Shown here: piece by piece, positions 1-8,791 of the stretch | How the letters are laid out: every line of letters begins with the position of its first letter | Position numbering within the stretch: the first letter of the stretch is position 1 | DNA from: Bradyrhizobium sacchari | GTDB taxonomy: Bacteria; Pseudomonadota; Alphaproteobacteria; Rhizobiales; Xanthobacteraceae | Reading direction: 5' to 3' | DNA: 64,000 nucleotides | NCBI RefSeq assembly: GCF_002068095.1 | Contig: NZ_LWIG01000007.1 | Location: forward strand, 791,756-855,755 | Program-made: the position numbers and the translations under genes | Notes under the pieces: generated by a model | Databases searched by the model: none | What the model saw: only the letters and a program-made list of their open reading frames with translations | Told to the model about the DNA's origin: nothing

Positions 1-436
1 TGTGACCGCCGATCAGCAGCTGCAGCCGCATCTTCCAGAAGCCGAAATTCGGGAACGACACGATGGCGCGGCGGCCGATGCGCAGCAGGTTCTCCAGCAC
101 GACCTTCGGCTGCCGCGTCGCCTGGAGCGTCTGCGACAGGATCACGTAGTCGAAGGCATCATCGGGATAGTTGACGAGGTCGGTATCGGCGTCGCCCTGC
201 ACCACCGCGAGGCCCTTGGCGACGCAGCGGTTGACGCCCTCGCGCGACAGCTCGATGCCGCGGCCGTCGATGCCGCGGGCCTCGAGCAGCTGAAGCAGGT
301 CGCCGTCGCCGCAGCCGACGTCGAGCACTTTCGAGCCCGGCTTGACCATCTCGGCCACCAGCAGATGATCGGCGCGAACCTGGCCGGGCTGCCCGGCCGC
401 AACGCCGCCCAGCGGCAGCACTTCCTGCACTGACAT
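1..436 (-). CDS. metW: Methionine biosynthesis protein MetW (3' end cut by window)
   Basis: This is a class I SAM-dependent methyltransferase fold. The glycine-rich motif VLDVGCGDGDLL lies at about residues 38-49, followed by GRGIELSREGV and a DYVILSQTLQ stretch typical of MetW. MetW works with MetX in homoserine acetylation and methionine synthesis. The ATG at 436 sits one base after the TAG stop of metX, so the two are translationally linked in one operon under the upstream riboswitch. The reading frame is still open at the left edge, so the C-terminus is missing. Family assignment is strong from motifs and from the metX neighbour. Confidence 0.93.
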   Translation of the reverse strand, partial: MSVQEVLPLGGVAAGQPGQVRADHLLVAEMVKPGSKVLDVGCGDGDLLQLLEARGIDGRGIELSREGVNRCVAKGLAVVQGDADTDLVNYPDDAFDYVILSQTLQATRQPKVVLENLLRIGRRAIVSFPNFGFWKMRLQLLIGGH

Positions 437-437
437 C

Positions 438-1640
438 CTAGCCACCATTGCCATTCAGTCCGCGCGCCTTGCCGGCCGATTGCAGGAAGGCGCGGGAGAT
501 GTCGAAGAACTCGGGCACGTCGAGCAGGAAGGCGTCATGGCCGCGATCGGTCTCGATCTCGGCAAACGACACCCGCGCGCTCGAGGCGTTCAGCGCATGC
601 ACCAGCGCGCGCGATTCCGAGGTCGGAAACAGCCAGTCGCTGGTGAAGGACACGACGCAGAAGCGGGTCTGGATGCCAGCGAACGCCGTCGCCAGCACGC
701 CGCCATGGTCGGCGGCGATGTCGAAATAGTCCATCGCGCGCGTCAAATAGAGATAGGAGTTGGCGTCGAAGCGCTCGACGAAGGACGAACCCTGGTAGCG
801 CAGATAGGATTCGACCTGGAAGTCGGCGTCGAACGAGAAGGTCGGCAGCTCGCGATCCTGCATGCGCCGGCCGAACTTCCGATGCAGCGCGGCGTCGGAG
901 AGATAGGTGATGTGGGCCGCCATCCGTGCCACCGCGAGGCCGCGATGCGGATGAATGCCGCGATCGGCGTAGCCGCCATTGTGCCAGTCGGGATCGGCCA
1001 TCACGGCCTGACGGCCGAGCTCGTGAAACGCGATGTTCTGTGCCGAGTGCCGTGTCGAGCAGGCGATCGCCAGCGCGGAGAACACGCGGGCAGGATAGGC
1101 CGCGGTCCATTGCAGCACCTGCATGCCGCCCATGGAGCCGCCGACCACCGCGAACAGCGTTTCGATGCCGAGCCGGTCGATCAGCATCGCCTGCGCGCGC
1201 ACCATGTCGGGAATCGTGATCACGGGGAATTCCAGACCCCACACCTTGCCGGTGGCGGGATTGATCGACGCCGGCCCGGTCGAACCCATGCAGCCGCCGA
1301 TCACGTTGGAGCAGATGATGAAGTACCTGTCGGGATCGAGCGGCCGGCCCGGCCCGACCAGGGTCTCCCACCAGCCGGGCTTGCCGGTGACGGGATGCAC
1401 ATTGGCGACGTGCTGGTCACCGGTCAGCGCATGACAGATCAGGATTGCATTGGAGCGGTCGGCATTGAGCTCGCCATAGGTCTGGTAGGCGATTTGGAAC
1501 GGCGAAAGGTCGACGCCGCAATCGAGCGGCAACGGCTGGTCGGCGGCGAAATACGCGACCTGCGAGCTCGGATGATCCACCTCATGCGAGCGATCGTCGG
1601 CACTGATCGCGGGACTCGGAATCGACTTGACGCCAACCAT
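438..1640 (-). CDS. metX: Homoserine O-acetyltransferase (MetX)
   Basis: MetX acetylates L-homoserine with acetyl-CoA in methionine synthesis (cytoplasm). It is an alpha/beta hydrolase: the oxyanion region is seen in [10 protein letters not shown], the nucleophile elbow in [10 protein letters not shown] (catalytic Ser), and the late Asp and His in TSDWLFP and DRGHDAF. The frame is open upstream to a TTG at 1667, but that TTG has its AGG only one base away. The ATG at 1640 has GAGGT about ten bases upstream and gives about 400 aa, normal for the family, so it was chosen. The leader holds a SAM-II aptamer and a terminator, so methionine status should control the gene. metW follows after one base. 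Confidence 0.95.
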   Translation of the reverse strand: MVGVKSIPSPAISADDRSHEVDHPSSQVAYFAADQPLPLDCGVDLSPFQIAYQTYGELNADRSNAILICHALTGDQHVANVHPVTGKPGWWETLVGPGRPLDPDRYFIICSNVIGGCMGSTGPASINPATGKVWGLEFPVITIPDMVRAQAMLIDRLGIETLFAVVGGSMGGMQVLQWTAAYPARVFSALAIACSTRHSAQNIAFHELGRQAVMADPDWHNGGYADRGIHPHRGLAVARMAAHITYLSDAALHRKFGRRMQDRELPTFSFDADFQVESYLRYQGSSFVERFDANSYLYLTRAMDYFDIAADHGGVLATAFAGIQTRFCVVSFTSDWLFPTSESRALVHALNASSARVSFAEIETDRGHDAFLLDVPEFFDISRAFLQSAGKARGLNGNGG

Positions 1641-1696
1641 CTGACCATCGACCTCGTTTGCGATCAAACCTCGGACCGCATTGACATCAGGCCATG

Positions 1697-1729
1697 AAAA
1701 ACCCGGCCTGAACGATAGGTTCGGCCGGG
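1697..1729 (-). terminator. Rho-independent terminator in the metX leader
   Basis: On the minus strand a CCCGGCC arm (1723-1729) pairs with GGCCGGG (1702-1708). The stem is extended by GAAC/GTTC with one bulged A and a five-base loop, and a TTTTT run (1697-1701) follows. It lies between the SAM-II aptamer and the metX start, so it can act as the expression platform or as an attenuator. Stem and U-tract are seen directly; the regulatory role is inference. Confidence 0.8.
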
Positions 1730-1739
1730 ATCGGAAGCG

Positions 1740-1801
1740 TCCCCGGCCTGTTTAGCGAGTTTTTTAACGTGGCTGCAAGCCGGCCGGCTCAAATGACCAC
1801 G
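1740..1801 (-). ncRNA. SAM-II (SAM_alpha) riboswitch upstream of metX
   Basis: Read on the minus strand, the segment carries the conserved SAM-II blocks in order: GGTCATTTGAG, CCGGCTTGCAGCCACGTTAAA, and CTCGCTAAACAGG followed by GCCGGGG. The pattern of a CCGG-containing stem, the TTGCAGCCACGTTAAA joining strand and the closing CGCTAAA pseudoknot strand is characteristic of this class. The class is known upstream of metA and metX in Alphaproteobacteria and binds S-adenosylmethionine. The aptamer ends about 100 bases before the metX ATG, and a terminator lies in between. The stretch 1802-2015 beyond it is the shared upstream region with the divergent chorismate mutase gene; no further element was recognised there. 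Confidence 0.93.
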
Positions 1802-2015
1802 GAACAGGCAAAAACCTACCGGCTTGGGCGGTTTTCGTCAAGTCGCGGTCCGGATCAGCCAAATTCGTCCCTGCCTCGCCGGCCCAACAGGCCGTCATTT
1901 CTCTTTGCTTTCGTCGCCCTGACTGCCTAATCAGGACGTCGATCGCAGCGGATCGGACCTTACCAGTCTCTTTGGCCGGCCCGCATTGGAACGCCTCTCA
2001 ACAGTCCTGTCAGAT

Positions 2016-2864
2016 ATGTCCCAACGTCCGCCCGCGCCACCATCATTGCAGGAATTGCGCAAGGAGATCGACGCGATCGACGAGGGCATGCATCGCCTGC
2101 TGATGCAGCGCGGCGACATCATCGACCGCCTGATCCAGGTGAAGCAGACCCAGGAGGTCGGCTCGGCGTTCCGCCCGGCGCGCGAGGCCTCCATGATGCG
2201 CGAGATCGTGCAGCGTCATCGCGGCATCCTGCCGCTCGACACCGTCGAGAGCATCTGGCGCGTCATCATCTCGACCTTCACCTACGTGCAGGCCCCGTTC
2301 TCCGTGCACGCCGACATCTCGGTGAGCGAGCCTGCGATGCGCGATTCCGTGCGTTTCCATTTTGGTTTCACGGTACCCTACGTCGCGCATTTCAGCGCGC
2401 AGGCCGCGGTCGAAGCGGTGGCGAAATCCAAGGGCGATCTGGCCCTGGTCTCGGCAACGTCCAGCCGCACGCCGTGGTGGCTGGAGCTGGAAGCAGCAGG
2501 CGCACCGAAGATCATCGCGCGACTGCCCTTCGTCGAGCGTGCCGACCACCCGGCCGCGCTGCCCGTGTTCGCGATCTCGCGCGTCGCCGACAGCGCCCTG
2601 GTGACGGAGGTCGAGACCTTCAGCGTGCGCGTGTCAGGGTGGAATGCCGAGATCGCGCGGGCGCTGTCGCCGCTCGCCGACATCGTGGCGGTGCCCGATA
2701 CCGCCTTCGACGGAGCCGCGCTGCTGATCTCGGTCACCAGCGCAAGCAGCATCGACAAAATCAAGGCTGCCCTGATCGAGGCGGGAGCCTCGGTGCGCTC
2801 CACGGCCCTCGTCGGCAGCCACGCAACGCGCTATACGGTGGCCCCGACCGGGCCAAAATCGTAA
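2016..2864 (+). CDS. Chorismate mutase (AroQ-type) with a C-terminal extension
   Basis: The N-terminal 85 residues are an AroQ chorismate mutase domain (LRKEIDAIDEGMHRLL, then RGDIIDRLIQVK and FRPAREASMMRE), converting chorismate to prephenate. About 190 further residues follow (RFHFGFTVPYVAHFS, KSKGDLALVSA). This part looks weakly like a degraded prephenate-dehydratase-type fold, but that is only an impression. A TTG at 1986 would extend the protein by ten residues; the ATG at 2016 was preferred although neither has a good Shine-Dalgarno. The next genes are hisC (35 bases on) and tyrC, so this is an aromatic amino-acid operon. Confidence 0.88.
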   Translation: MSQRPPAPPSLQELRKEIDAIDEGMHRLLMQRGDIIDRLIQVKQTQEVGSAFRPAREASMMREIVQRHRGILPLDTVESIWRVIISTFTYVQAPFSVHADISVSEPAMRDSVRFHFGFTVPYVAHFSAQAAVEAVAKSKGDLALVSATSSRTPWWLELEAAGAPKIIARLPFVERADHPAALPVFAISRVADSALVTEVETFSVRVSGWNAEIARALSPLADIVAVPDTAFDGAALLISVTSASSIDKIKAALIEAGASVRSTALVGSHATRYTVAPTGPKS

Positions 2865-2899
2865 ATCGCGTACCGCCTAAAGCCTATCCGGAGTTGAAG

Positions 2900-3997
2900 A
2901 TGTCCCGCCCCGTGCCGAACCCCGGCATTCTCGATATTGCGCCCTACACGCCCGGCAAGAGCCCGGTGCCGGAGCCGGGCCGCAAGGTGTTCAAGCTCTC
3001 GGCCAACGAGACGCCGTTCGGGCCCTCGCCCAAGGCGATCGAGGCCTTCAAGCGCGTGGCGGATCATCTGGAAGACTATCCGGAAGGCACCTCGCGCGTG
3101 CTGCGCGAGGCGATCGGCCGCTCTTTCGGTCTCGACCCCAACCGCATCATCTGCGGCGCCGGCTCGGACGAGATCCTCAACCTGCTCGCCCACACCTATC
3201 TCGGCCAGGGCGACGAGGCGATCTCGACCACTCACGGCTTCCTGGTCTACCCGATCGCGACCATGGCGGTCGGCGCCAGGAATGTGATTGCGGAGGAGAC
3301 CAACCTCACGTGCAACGTCGACGCCATCCTGAAGGCGGTGACGCCGAAGACAAAGCTGGTCTGGCTCGCCAATCCGAACAACCCGACCGGCACCTATATC
3401 CCGTTCGACGAGGTCAAGCGTCTGCGCGCCGGCCTGCCCTCGCACGTTCTGCTGGTGCTGGACGCCGCCTATTGCGACTACGTCTCGCGCAACGATTACG
3501 AGATGGGCATCGAGCTCGTCGCCACCACCGAGAACACGGTGGTGACGCACACTTTCTCCAAGATCCATGGCCTTGCCGCGCTGCGCATCGGCTGGATGTT
3601 CGGGCCCGAGCACATCATCGACGCGGTCAACCGCATCCGCGGTCCCTTCAACGTGTCGACGCCGGCGATGTACGCCGCGGTCGCCGCGATCGAGGACACT
3701 GCGCATCAGGCGATGTCGAAACAGTTCACCGAGACCTGGCGCAACTGGCTGACGGAGGAAATCGGCAAGCTCGGCCTGAAGGTGACGCCGAGCGTCGCCA
3801 ATTTCGTGCTGATCCACTTTCCGACCGACAAGGGCAGGAGCTCGGACGACGCCGACGCCTTCCTCACCAAGCGCGGCCTCGTGCTGCGCGCGCTGAAGAA
3901 CTACGGGCTGCCGCATTCCCTGCGCATGACCATCGGTACCGAGGAGGCCAACCGCCTCGTCGTCGATGCCTTGCGCGACTTCATGGCCGGCAAATGA
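2900..3997 (+). CDS. hisC: Histidinol-phosphate / aromatic aminotransferase
   Basis: This 365-residue fold-type I PLP aminotransferase transfers an amino group to imidazole-acetol phosphate or to aromatic keto acids. KLSANETPFGPSP is near residue 35, LANPNNPTGTY near 160, DAAYCDY near 190, and the PLP lysine is K221 in HTFSKIHGLA; RIGW follows. The ATG at 2900 has GGAG seven bases upstream. It sits between chorismate mutase and prephenate dehydrogenase and its stop overlaps the next start (ATGA). That context favours a role in Phe/Tyr transamination as well as, or instead of, histidine synthesis; sequence alone cannot separate these. Confidence 0.92.
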   Translation: MSRPVPNPGILDIAPYTPGKSPVPEPGRKVFKLSANETPFGPSPKAIEAFKRVADHLEDYPEGTSRVLREAIGRSFGLDPNRIICGAGSDEILNLLAHTYLGQGDEAISTTHGFLVYPIATMAVGARNVIAEETNLTCNVDAILKAVTPKTKLVWLANPNNPTGTYIPFDEVKRLRAGLPSHVLLVLDAAYCDYVSRNDYEMGIELVATTENTVVTHTFSKIHGLAALRIGWMFGPEHIIDAVNRIRGPFNVSTPAMYAAVAAIEDTAHQAMSKQFTETWRNWLTEEIGKLGLKVTPSVANFVLIHFPTDKGRSSDDADAFLTKRGLVLRALKNYGLPHSLRMTIGTEEANRLVVDALRDFMAGK

Positions 3998-4932
3998 GCA
4001 CGAACCCGCACTTCCAGCGCGTCGCGCTGATCGGCTTCGGCCTGATCGGCGGCTCGATCGCGCGCGCTGCGAAGCTTCAGGGCTTAGCCTCCGAGATCGT
4101 CACCACCGCGCGCTCGGAGAAGACGCGCGCGCGGGTCATCGAGCTCGGCATCGTCGATAAGGTCGTCGCGACCAATGCGGAGGCCGTAAAGGACGCCGAT
4201 CTCGTCATCCTCTGCATTCCCGTCGGCGCCTGCGGGCCCGTCGCGCAGGAAATTGCTGCGCACCTCAAGCCCGGCGCAATCATCTCGGACGTCGGCTCGG
4301 TCAAGGGCGCGGTGGTGAAGGACATGGCGCCTCATCTGCCGCAAGGCGTTCATTTCGTGCCGGCTCATCCGGTGGCGGGCACCGAGCATTCGGGCCCGGA
4401 TTCCGGCTTCGCCGAGCTCTTCATCAACCGCTGGTGCATTCTCACGCCACCGGATGGGACCGACGCCGGGGCCGTCGCTCACTTGCGCGCCTTCTGGGCG
4501 GCGATGGGCGCCAAGGTCGAGGTGATGACGCCGGATCATCATGATCTCGTGCTCGCGATCACCAGCCATTTGCCGCATCTCATCGCTTACACCATCGTCG
4601 GCACTGCCGACGAGCTGGCGCAGGTGACGGAATCGGAGGTCATCAAGTTCTCCGCCGGCGGTTTTCGCGATTTCACCCGCATCGCGGCGTCCGATCCGAC
4701 CATGTGGCGCGACGTCTTCCTCGCCAACAAGGAGGCCGTGCTGGAGATGCTCGGCACCTTCACCGAGGATCTCGCCAAGCTCACCCGCGCCATCCGGCGC
4801 GGCGACGGCGACGCGCTGTTCGATCACTTCACCCGCACCCGCGCCATCCGCCGCGGCATCGTCGAGATCGGCCAGGATTCGGCGGCAGCCGATTTCGGCC
4901 GCCAGCACGGGCAGCTCGAGAAGAAGCCGTAG
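3994..4932 (+). CDS. tyrC: Prephenate/arogenate dehydrogenase
   Basis: This 312-residue NAD(P)-dependent dehydrogenase makes the tyrosine precursor from prephenate or arogenate. The Rossmann motif GFGLIGGSIA is at residues 13-22, the conserved catalytic-region motif is AHPVAGTEHSGP, and SHLPHLIAY and GFRDFTRIA are family signatures in the helical dimer domain. The start ATG overlaps the hisC stop by four bases, so the two are translationally coupled. No ACT domain is present, so feedback by tyrosine through such a domain is not expected. The operon seems to end here: a palindromic repeat follows. Confidence 0.93.
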   Translation: MSTNPHFQRVALIGFGLIGGSIARAAKLQGLASEIVTTARSEKTRARVIELGIVDKVVATNAEAVKDADLVILCIPVGACGPVAQEIAAHLKPGAIISDVGSVKGAVVKDMAPHLPQGVHFVPAHPVAGTEHSGPDSGFAELFINRWCILTPPDGTDAGAVAHLRAFWAAMGAKVEVMTPDHHDLVLAITSHLPHLIAYTIVGTADELAQVTESEVIKFSAGGFRDFTRIAASDPTMWRDVFLANKEAVLEMLGTFTEDLAKLTRAIRRGDGDALFDHFTRTRAIRRGIVEIGQDSAAADFGRQHGQLEKKP

Positions 4933-4948
4933 CTCCTGTCATTCCGTC

Positions 4949-5033
4949 GTCATTGCGAGGAGCTCCTGCGACGAAGCAATCCAGACTGTTTCCGAGGTGA
5001 AAGTCTGGATTGCTTCGCTTCGCTCGCAATGAC
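4949..5033. repeat. Palindromic intergenic repeat, family A (copy 1)
   Basis: Two long arms face each other: GTCATTGCGAGG...GAAGCAATCCAGACT and AGTCTGGATTGCTTCGCTTCGCTCGCAATGAC. Related copies lie at 11880-11957 and 37741-37820. All three are intergenic. The RNA would fold into one long hairpin, and this copy lies between convergent genes, so it may serve as a terminator. The unit is a short palindrome with no coding capacity. Confidence 0.85.
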
Positions 5034-5040
5034 GGCGGCA

Positions 5041-6225
5041 TCAATACAGCGGCGGGATCTGGCCGACCTTGATCGGGCCGAGCAGCACCGCGCCGTCGAC
5101 GAACTTCAGCGGGAAGCTGCGCGCCTTCTTGCCCTCGAGCGTGCTCTCGGTGCCGATCGAATTGATGCCGGCGGCAACGCCGGCATTGGCGTTCTGCTTG
5201 ATGACCTTGCCGAGGCCGGGAACGGCGCGGTCGAGCGCGCCGAACAGATTGTTGAGATCCTGCGACTTCACGCCGGGCGCGACGCGATCGAGCGTTGCCT
5301 GCGGCACGCCCTCTTCCAGCATCTTCTCGATGCCGAGCGCCGGGATCACGCGCTCGAGGCCGGTCACCGTCATCTGTAGCTCGCCGTCGAGTCGGCCATT
5401 GGCCGAGAGGCCAAGCGTGCCGGCCGCGACCGCGATCATCTCGCCCTGCTGGATCCGCGACTGCACGATCTCGATATGGCCGCCGGCGGCCTGGATCTCG
5501 CGGAAGCGCTGCGGCCAGGGCTTCGGCGTGAGGTCGGAGAGGCCGGTGACCTTGGCGCGCGTGTCGGCCTCGAACGGCTCGGCGAGCAGGGGATGAACGC
5601 CCTGGACGCTGCCCTGCGCGACGTGGAGCACGGTCTCGATGACGGGATGATCGGCCGGCGAGCCGTCCGCGAGGCGGCCATGCAGTTCGACCTGCTTGGC
5701 GCGCGCGAGCGGCACCTGCACGCTGCCGTCCAGCCGGTTGATATTGGGATCGTCGAACACGAGGGAGGCGCGCTCCGGCACGGCCGGCAGGCCGAAGACG
5801 CTGCTGCGGCCCTTGCTCCAGTTCACCACGAAGGTGCTTTGCGTGACGCCGTCGGTCAGCGTCGCCGGCGCTGAGAATTCGGCGATGACGCGCTTGGGAT
5901 CGTAGACCTGCGCGACCACCAGGATGTTGTCGAGCTTGGCCGTGAACGGCGTCTTGCTGGCGTTCTGCGAGACCAGGGCGACGCTGGCGCCTGAGCACTG
6001 GACCTCGAAGCGGAACGGGAAGCCTGCGATCGAGCGTTTGGCGCAATCATAAATGCGGCCGGACTTGGCCTCCTGCGCGCGCCAGGCGTCTGCGGCGACT
6101 TCTGCCTGCGACGCGGCATAGAACCAGAAGCCAGTCCACGCGAGGGCAAGGATCAGCAGGAGGACGGGTGCGATGAAAAGGCCCCAACGGGAGCGGCGGC
6201 CTGTGGCAACGGTCGTATCGGACAT
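5041..6225 (-). CDS. DUF2125 domain-containing protein
   Basis: A 394-residue protein with an N-terminal membrane anchor (GLFIAPVLLLILALAWTGFWF, about residues 15-35) followed by a large soluble region, presumably periplasmic. The block AKSGRIYDCAKRSIAGFPFRFEVQC is typical of DUF2125 proteins, which are widespread in rhizobia and have no assigned function. The frame and ATG at 6225 are clear; no close operon partner is seen, as the upstream ChaC gene is divergent with about 110 bases between the starts. Function unknown. Confidence 0.85.
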   Translation of the reverse strand: MSDTTVATGRRSRWGLFIAPVLLLILALAWTGFWFYAASQAEVAADAWRAQEAKSGRIYDCAKRSIAGFPFRFEVQCSGASVALVSQNASKTPFTAKLDNILVVAQVYDPKRVIAEFSAPATLTDGVTQSTFVVNWSKGRSSVFGLPAVPERASLVFDDPNINRLDGSVQVPLARAKQVELHGRLADGSPADHPVIETVLHVAQGSVQGVHPLLAEPFEADTRAKVTGLSDLTPKPWPQRFREIQAAGGHIEIVQSRIQQGEMIAVAAGTLGLSANGRLDGELQMTVTGLERVIPALGIEKMLEEGVPQATLDRVAPGVKSQDLNNLFGALDRAVPGLGKVIKQNANAGVAAGINSIGTESTLEGKKARSFPLKFVDGAVLLGPIKVGQIPPLY

Positions 6226-6335
6226 GCGGCGACCCTTTGGCCCCAGATTTTGTCAAATGTAAGCGAGGTTCGGCCGCCCCGAAAGGCTGAGAATCCGCTT
6301 CGCTTGGGGCCCTCATTCTGGTAGCCGTGCCCGAA

Positions 6336-6944
6336 ATGTCGGAAATCACCCTCCCCTCCGTCACCACAGCCAAGGGCGACCTCTGGGTGTTCGGCTACGG
6401 CTCGCTGATGTGGCGACCGGGCTTCGAATTCGAGGAACGCGTCCCGGCGCGGCTGGTCGGCGAGCACCGCGCGCTCTGCGTCTATTCCTTCGTGCATCGC
6501 GGCACGCCGGAAAAGCCGGGCCTGGTGCTCGGGCTCGACCGCGGCGGCGCCTGCCGGGGCATTGCCTTCCGTGTCGCTGAAAAGAACCGCGCCGACGTCG
6601 TCGCCTATTTGCGCGAACGCGAGCAGGTGACGTCGGTCTATCGCGAGGTGATGCGCTCGGTGTGGCTGGAGAACGATGCGCGCCAGCGCGTCTCCGCGCT
6701 TGCCTATGTGGTCGACCGCGGCCATGTGCAATATGCCGGCCGGCTGTCGCTCGCCGACCAGCACCGCCATGTCGTCCAGGGCCACGGCCAGTCCGGCGCC
6801 AACCGCGACTACGTGACGGCAACGGTGAAGGCGATCGAGGCCGAAGGCTTTCGCGACACGCAATTGCATCAACTCGCGACCATGCTGCATGGTGATGCCC
6901 ATCCCCTGCACGCGCCGGCGCCTGAGGATCGAGAGAGCCGCTAA
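6336..6944 (+). CDS. ChaC-type gamma-glutamylcyclotransferase
   Basis: The protein should cleave glutathione (or gamma-glutamyl peptides) to 5-oxoproline and Cys-Gly. WVFGYGSLMWRPGF near residue 15 is the family's substrate-binding loop, and YLREREQVTSVYRE near residue 90 carries the conserved catalytic glutamate region. At about 202 aa it is a normal length. The ATG at 6336 is preferred to a GTG at 6327; neither has a convincing ribosome site. The stop codon lies inside a palindromic repeat. Confidence 0.88.
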   Translation: MSEITLPSVTTAKGDLWVFGYGSLMWRPGFEFEERVPARLVGEHRALCVYSFVHRGTPEKPGLVLGLDRGGACRGIAFRVAEKNRADVVAYLREREQVTSVYREVMRSVWLENDARQRVSALAYVVDRGHVQYAGRLSLADQHRHVVQGHGQSGANRDYVTATVKAIEAEGFRDTQLHQLATMLHGDAHPLHAPAPEDRESR

Positions 6945-7040
6945 AGCGCGATGAGATTTCGATGAATCGTCATCGCGCTTTAGGTCGTTGTTTGCGCATG
7001 ATCTTTCCGGAAAACCGCTTCGCACTTTTCCGGATCATGC
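6942..7040. repeat. Two palindromic units, including family B copy 1
   Basis: The first unit, 6942-6984, is TAAAGCGCGATGA...TCATCGCGCTTTAG, an inverted repeat of at least ten bases per arm. The second, 6994-7040, is GCATGATC...GGAAAACCG and TTTTCCGGATCATGC; this unit recurs at 20822-20866 and 24785-24850. The first unit provides the TAA stop of the chaC gene. They lie between convergent genes and may terminate transcription from both sides. Confidence 0.8.
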
Positions 7041-7041
7041 T

Positions 7042-7815
7042 TTAGCTCTCCGACGGCGCGTAGCTCGGCGCGCTGCCGATCAACCGCTCCTGCTCCCTGC
7101 GGCCCGCCTCGACGAGGCAACCTGTCGCCTCTTCGATGACCGTCTGCACGCGGGAGAGAAACTCGTCCTTAGGCAGGCCGGGCGGCAACGGATCGAGGAA
7201 CTCGACCACCAGCGTGCCGGGATAGCGCATGAAGGTCCGGCGCGGCCAGAACAGGCCGGAATTGAGCGCGACCGGCAGGCATTGCACGCCGCAGGACGAA
7301 TAGATCTGGGCGAAGCCGGTCTTGTAGTCGGGCGGAGCGCCCGGCGCACGGCGCGTGCCTTCCGGAAAGATCACGAGCTGCTTTCCGCTGCGGACCGCCT
7401 CGCGCGCGCGCCGCGTCATGTCGAGCAGCGCCTTCACGCCGGCATTGCGATCGATCGCGATCATCCCGGTCTTGACCAGGAACTGGCCGAACACCGGAAT
7501 CTGCAGGAGCTGGCGCTTGAGGATGAAGATCGGGCGGTGGAAGAAACCCGGCAGCACGAACGTTTCCCAGAACGACTGGTGCTTGGCGGCGATCACCAGC
7601 GGTCCCTGCGGAATCTTCTCGACACCGCGGAATTCCACCTTGATGTTGCAGATCACGCGCATCAGGACCAGCGTCGCCTTCGCCCACCATCCGGCGACCG
7701 TGAGCATGGCACGCGGCGGCAACGCGAAGGTCGGCAGCGCCACAAGCGCAAGGCACACCAAGACGGTGTAGAACAGCACGTTGAACACGAGCGAGCGCAG
7801 GAAAATCAGAAGCAT
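7042..7815 (-). CDS. plsC: 1-acyl-sn-glycerol-3-phosphate acyltransferase (PlsC family)
   Basis: Acylates lysophosphatidic acid at the inner membrane in phospholipid synthesis. An N-terminal hydrophobic stretch of about 25 residues (FLRSLVFNVLFYTVLVCLAL) is followed by the acyltransferase block KHQSFWE (H-x4-E in place of the commoner H-x4-D), the FPEGTRR motif and PVALNSG. The frame also opens with a TTG at 7842 that overlaps the YdcF stop as TTGA; the ATG at 7815, with GGA about seven bases upstream, was chosen. Either way it is translated together with the YdcF gene. The symbol is by family. Confidence 0.87.
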   Translation of the reverse strand: MLLIFLRSLVFNVLFYTVLVCLALVALPTFALPPRAMLTVAGWWAKATLVLMRVICNIKVEFRGVEKIPQGPLVIAAKHQSFWETFVLPGFFHRPIFILKRQLLQIPVFGQFLVKTGMIAIDRNAGVKALLDMTRRAREAVRSGKQLVIFPEGTRRAPGAPPDYKTGFAQIYSSCGVQCLPVALNSGLFWPRRTFMRYPGTLVVEFLDPLPPGLPKDEFLSRVQTVIEEATGCLVEAGRREQERLIGSAPSYAPSES

Positions 7816-7838
7816 CGACGATCCGATTAATTTGCCGA

Positions 7839-8543
7839 TCAATTCGCCTGGGCGGTGGCGGGCCGCCTCGGCTGCTGACCTGCAGGCTGCTCCGACATCT
7901 CGGGCGAAAGGTCAATCCCGAAATCCTCCAGCCGCACCCTGAGTTCGGCCGCGATGTACTTGACGTATTCGGACAGGAGCAGCCGCAGGGTCGACGCCGA
8001 GGTCCACCACGGCTCCTCGCGCCATTTGTCGCCGACCACCGCGAATGGGATCAGCGTCGTTTCCGGCATCGCATGCGAGAATTCCACCAGCGCGCGCGGC
8101 ATGTGATAATTCGAGGTGACCACGATCAGCGACTTGAACCGTCTTCCCTCGGCCCAGCGCCGCGCTTCCGCGGCGTTGCCGCGGGTCGTCAGCGCGGAGC
8201 GGTCGAGGTCGACGCAGCAGGTCATGAAGGACTGGTTCTCCGGCAAGGTCCGCGAGATGTCGCTCGCTGTCGAGGTCGGATGCACGCCGGAGATCAGCAG
8301 CCGCTTGCCATAGCCGGCGGCCAACAGCTCCATCGCGTCCGACACCCGCGAGGAGCCGCCGGTCAGGACCACGATGCCGTCGGCCTTGCGATCCGGCGCG
8401 ATCTCGGCGCCGCGCATCTGCGACAGGAACCCGACGAAGCCCGCCGCCGCGCCGACGAAGGCGAGCGCGATCATCGATACCACGGCCGCGCGCAGCCAGC
8501 CGCGCGGCAGTTTCGGCGATCGATCGTCGGTCAGCGAGGTCAT
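7839..8543 (-). CDS. YdcF family membrane protein (DUF218)
   Basis: A 234-residue protein with one N-terminal membrane helix (WLRAAVVSMIALAFVGAAAGFVGF) and a DUF218 domain: GIVVLTGGSSRVSDAMELL, LLISGVHP, and TRGNAAEARRWAE followed by VVTSNYHMPRAL. YdcF/SanA-like proteins act in the envelope; the reaction is not established. The open frame runs 84 codons further upstream, but those codons come from a palindromic repeat, so the ATG at 8543 is the likely start. Gene order ftsE-ftsX-ydcF-plsC suggests an envelope operon. Confidence 0.86.
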   Translation of the reverse strand: MTSLTDDRSPKLPRGWLRAAVVSMIALAFVGAAAGFVGFLSQMRGAEIAPDRKADGIVVLTGGSSRVSDAMELLAAGYGKRLLISGVHPTSTASDISRTLPENQSFMTCCVDLDRSALTTRGNAAEARRWAEGRRFKSLIVVTSNYHMPRALVEFSHAMPETTLIPFAVVGDKWREEPWWTSASTLRLLLSEYVKYIAAELRVRLEDFGIDLSPEMSEQPAGQQPRRPATAQAN

Positions 8544-8611
8544 GCGATGTCGGTGATCCCTTCCCTGGACGATTTTAGGACGTTTTGAGGCGAAGTGGAA
8601 TCCGGTGGCGC

Positions 8612-8760
8612 GCTCCCTCGCCCCGCTTGCGGGGAGAGGGCTGGGGTGAGGGGGGCTCTCCGCGGGGACGGTGGCAGTTGGACTCGCGGAGAGTCCCCCT
8701 CGCCCGGAATCCCCGCTTGCAGCGCGCATTCCGGCCTCACCCCGCAAGCGGGGAGAGGCG
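8612..8760. repeat. Palindromic repeat, family C (copy 1)
   Basis: Arms of the type CCTCGCCCCGCTTGCGGGG and CCCCGCAAGCGGGGAGAGG enclose CTCTCCGCGGGGAC and its partner GCGGAGAGTCCCCCTCG. A second copy is at 25160-25326. The repeat fills nearly all of the gap between ydcF and ftsX (8544-8791); no gene is seen there. Confidence 0.8.
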
Positions 8761-8791
8761 AAGAAAGCGCGGGCGAGCTCATCCCCCACAC

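Noticed and set aside
480-1697. A 405-codon plus-strand frame across metX
   Set aside because: It is antisense to metX and the riboswitch leader; composition is of the usual antisense type.
4949-5033. CRISPR-like repeats
   Set aside because: The palindromic repeats occur singly and far apart, with no regular spacers and no cas genes.
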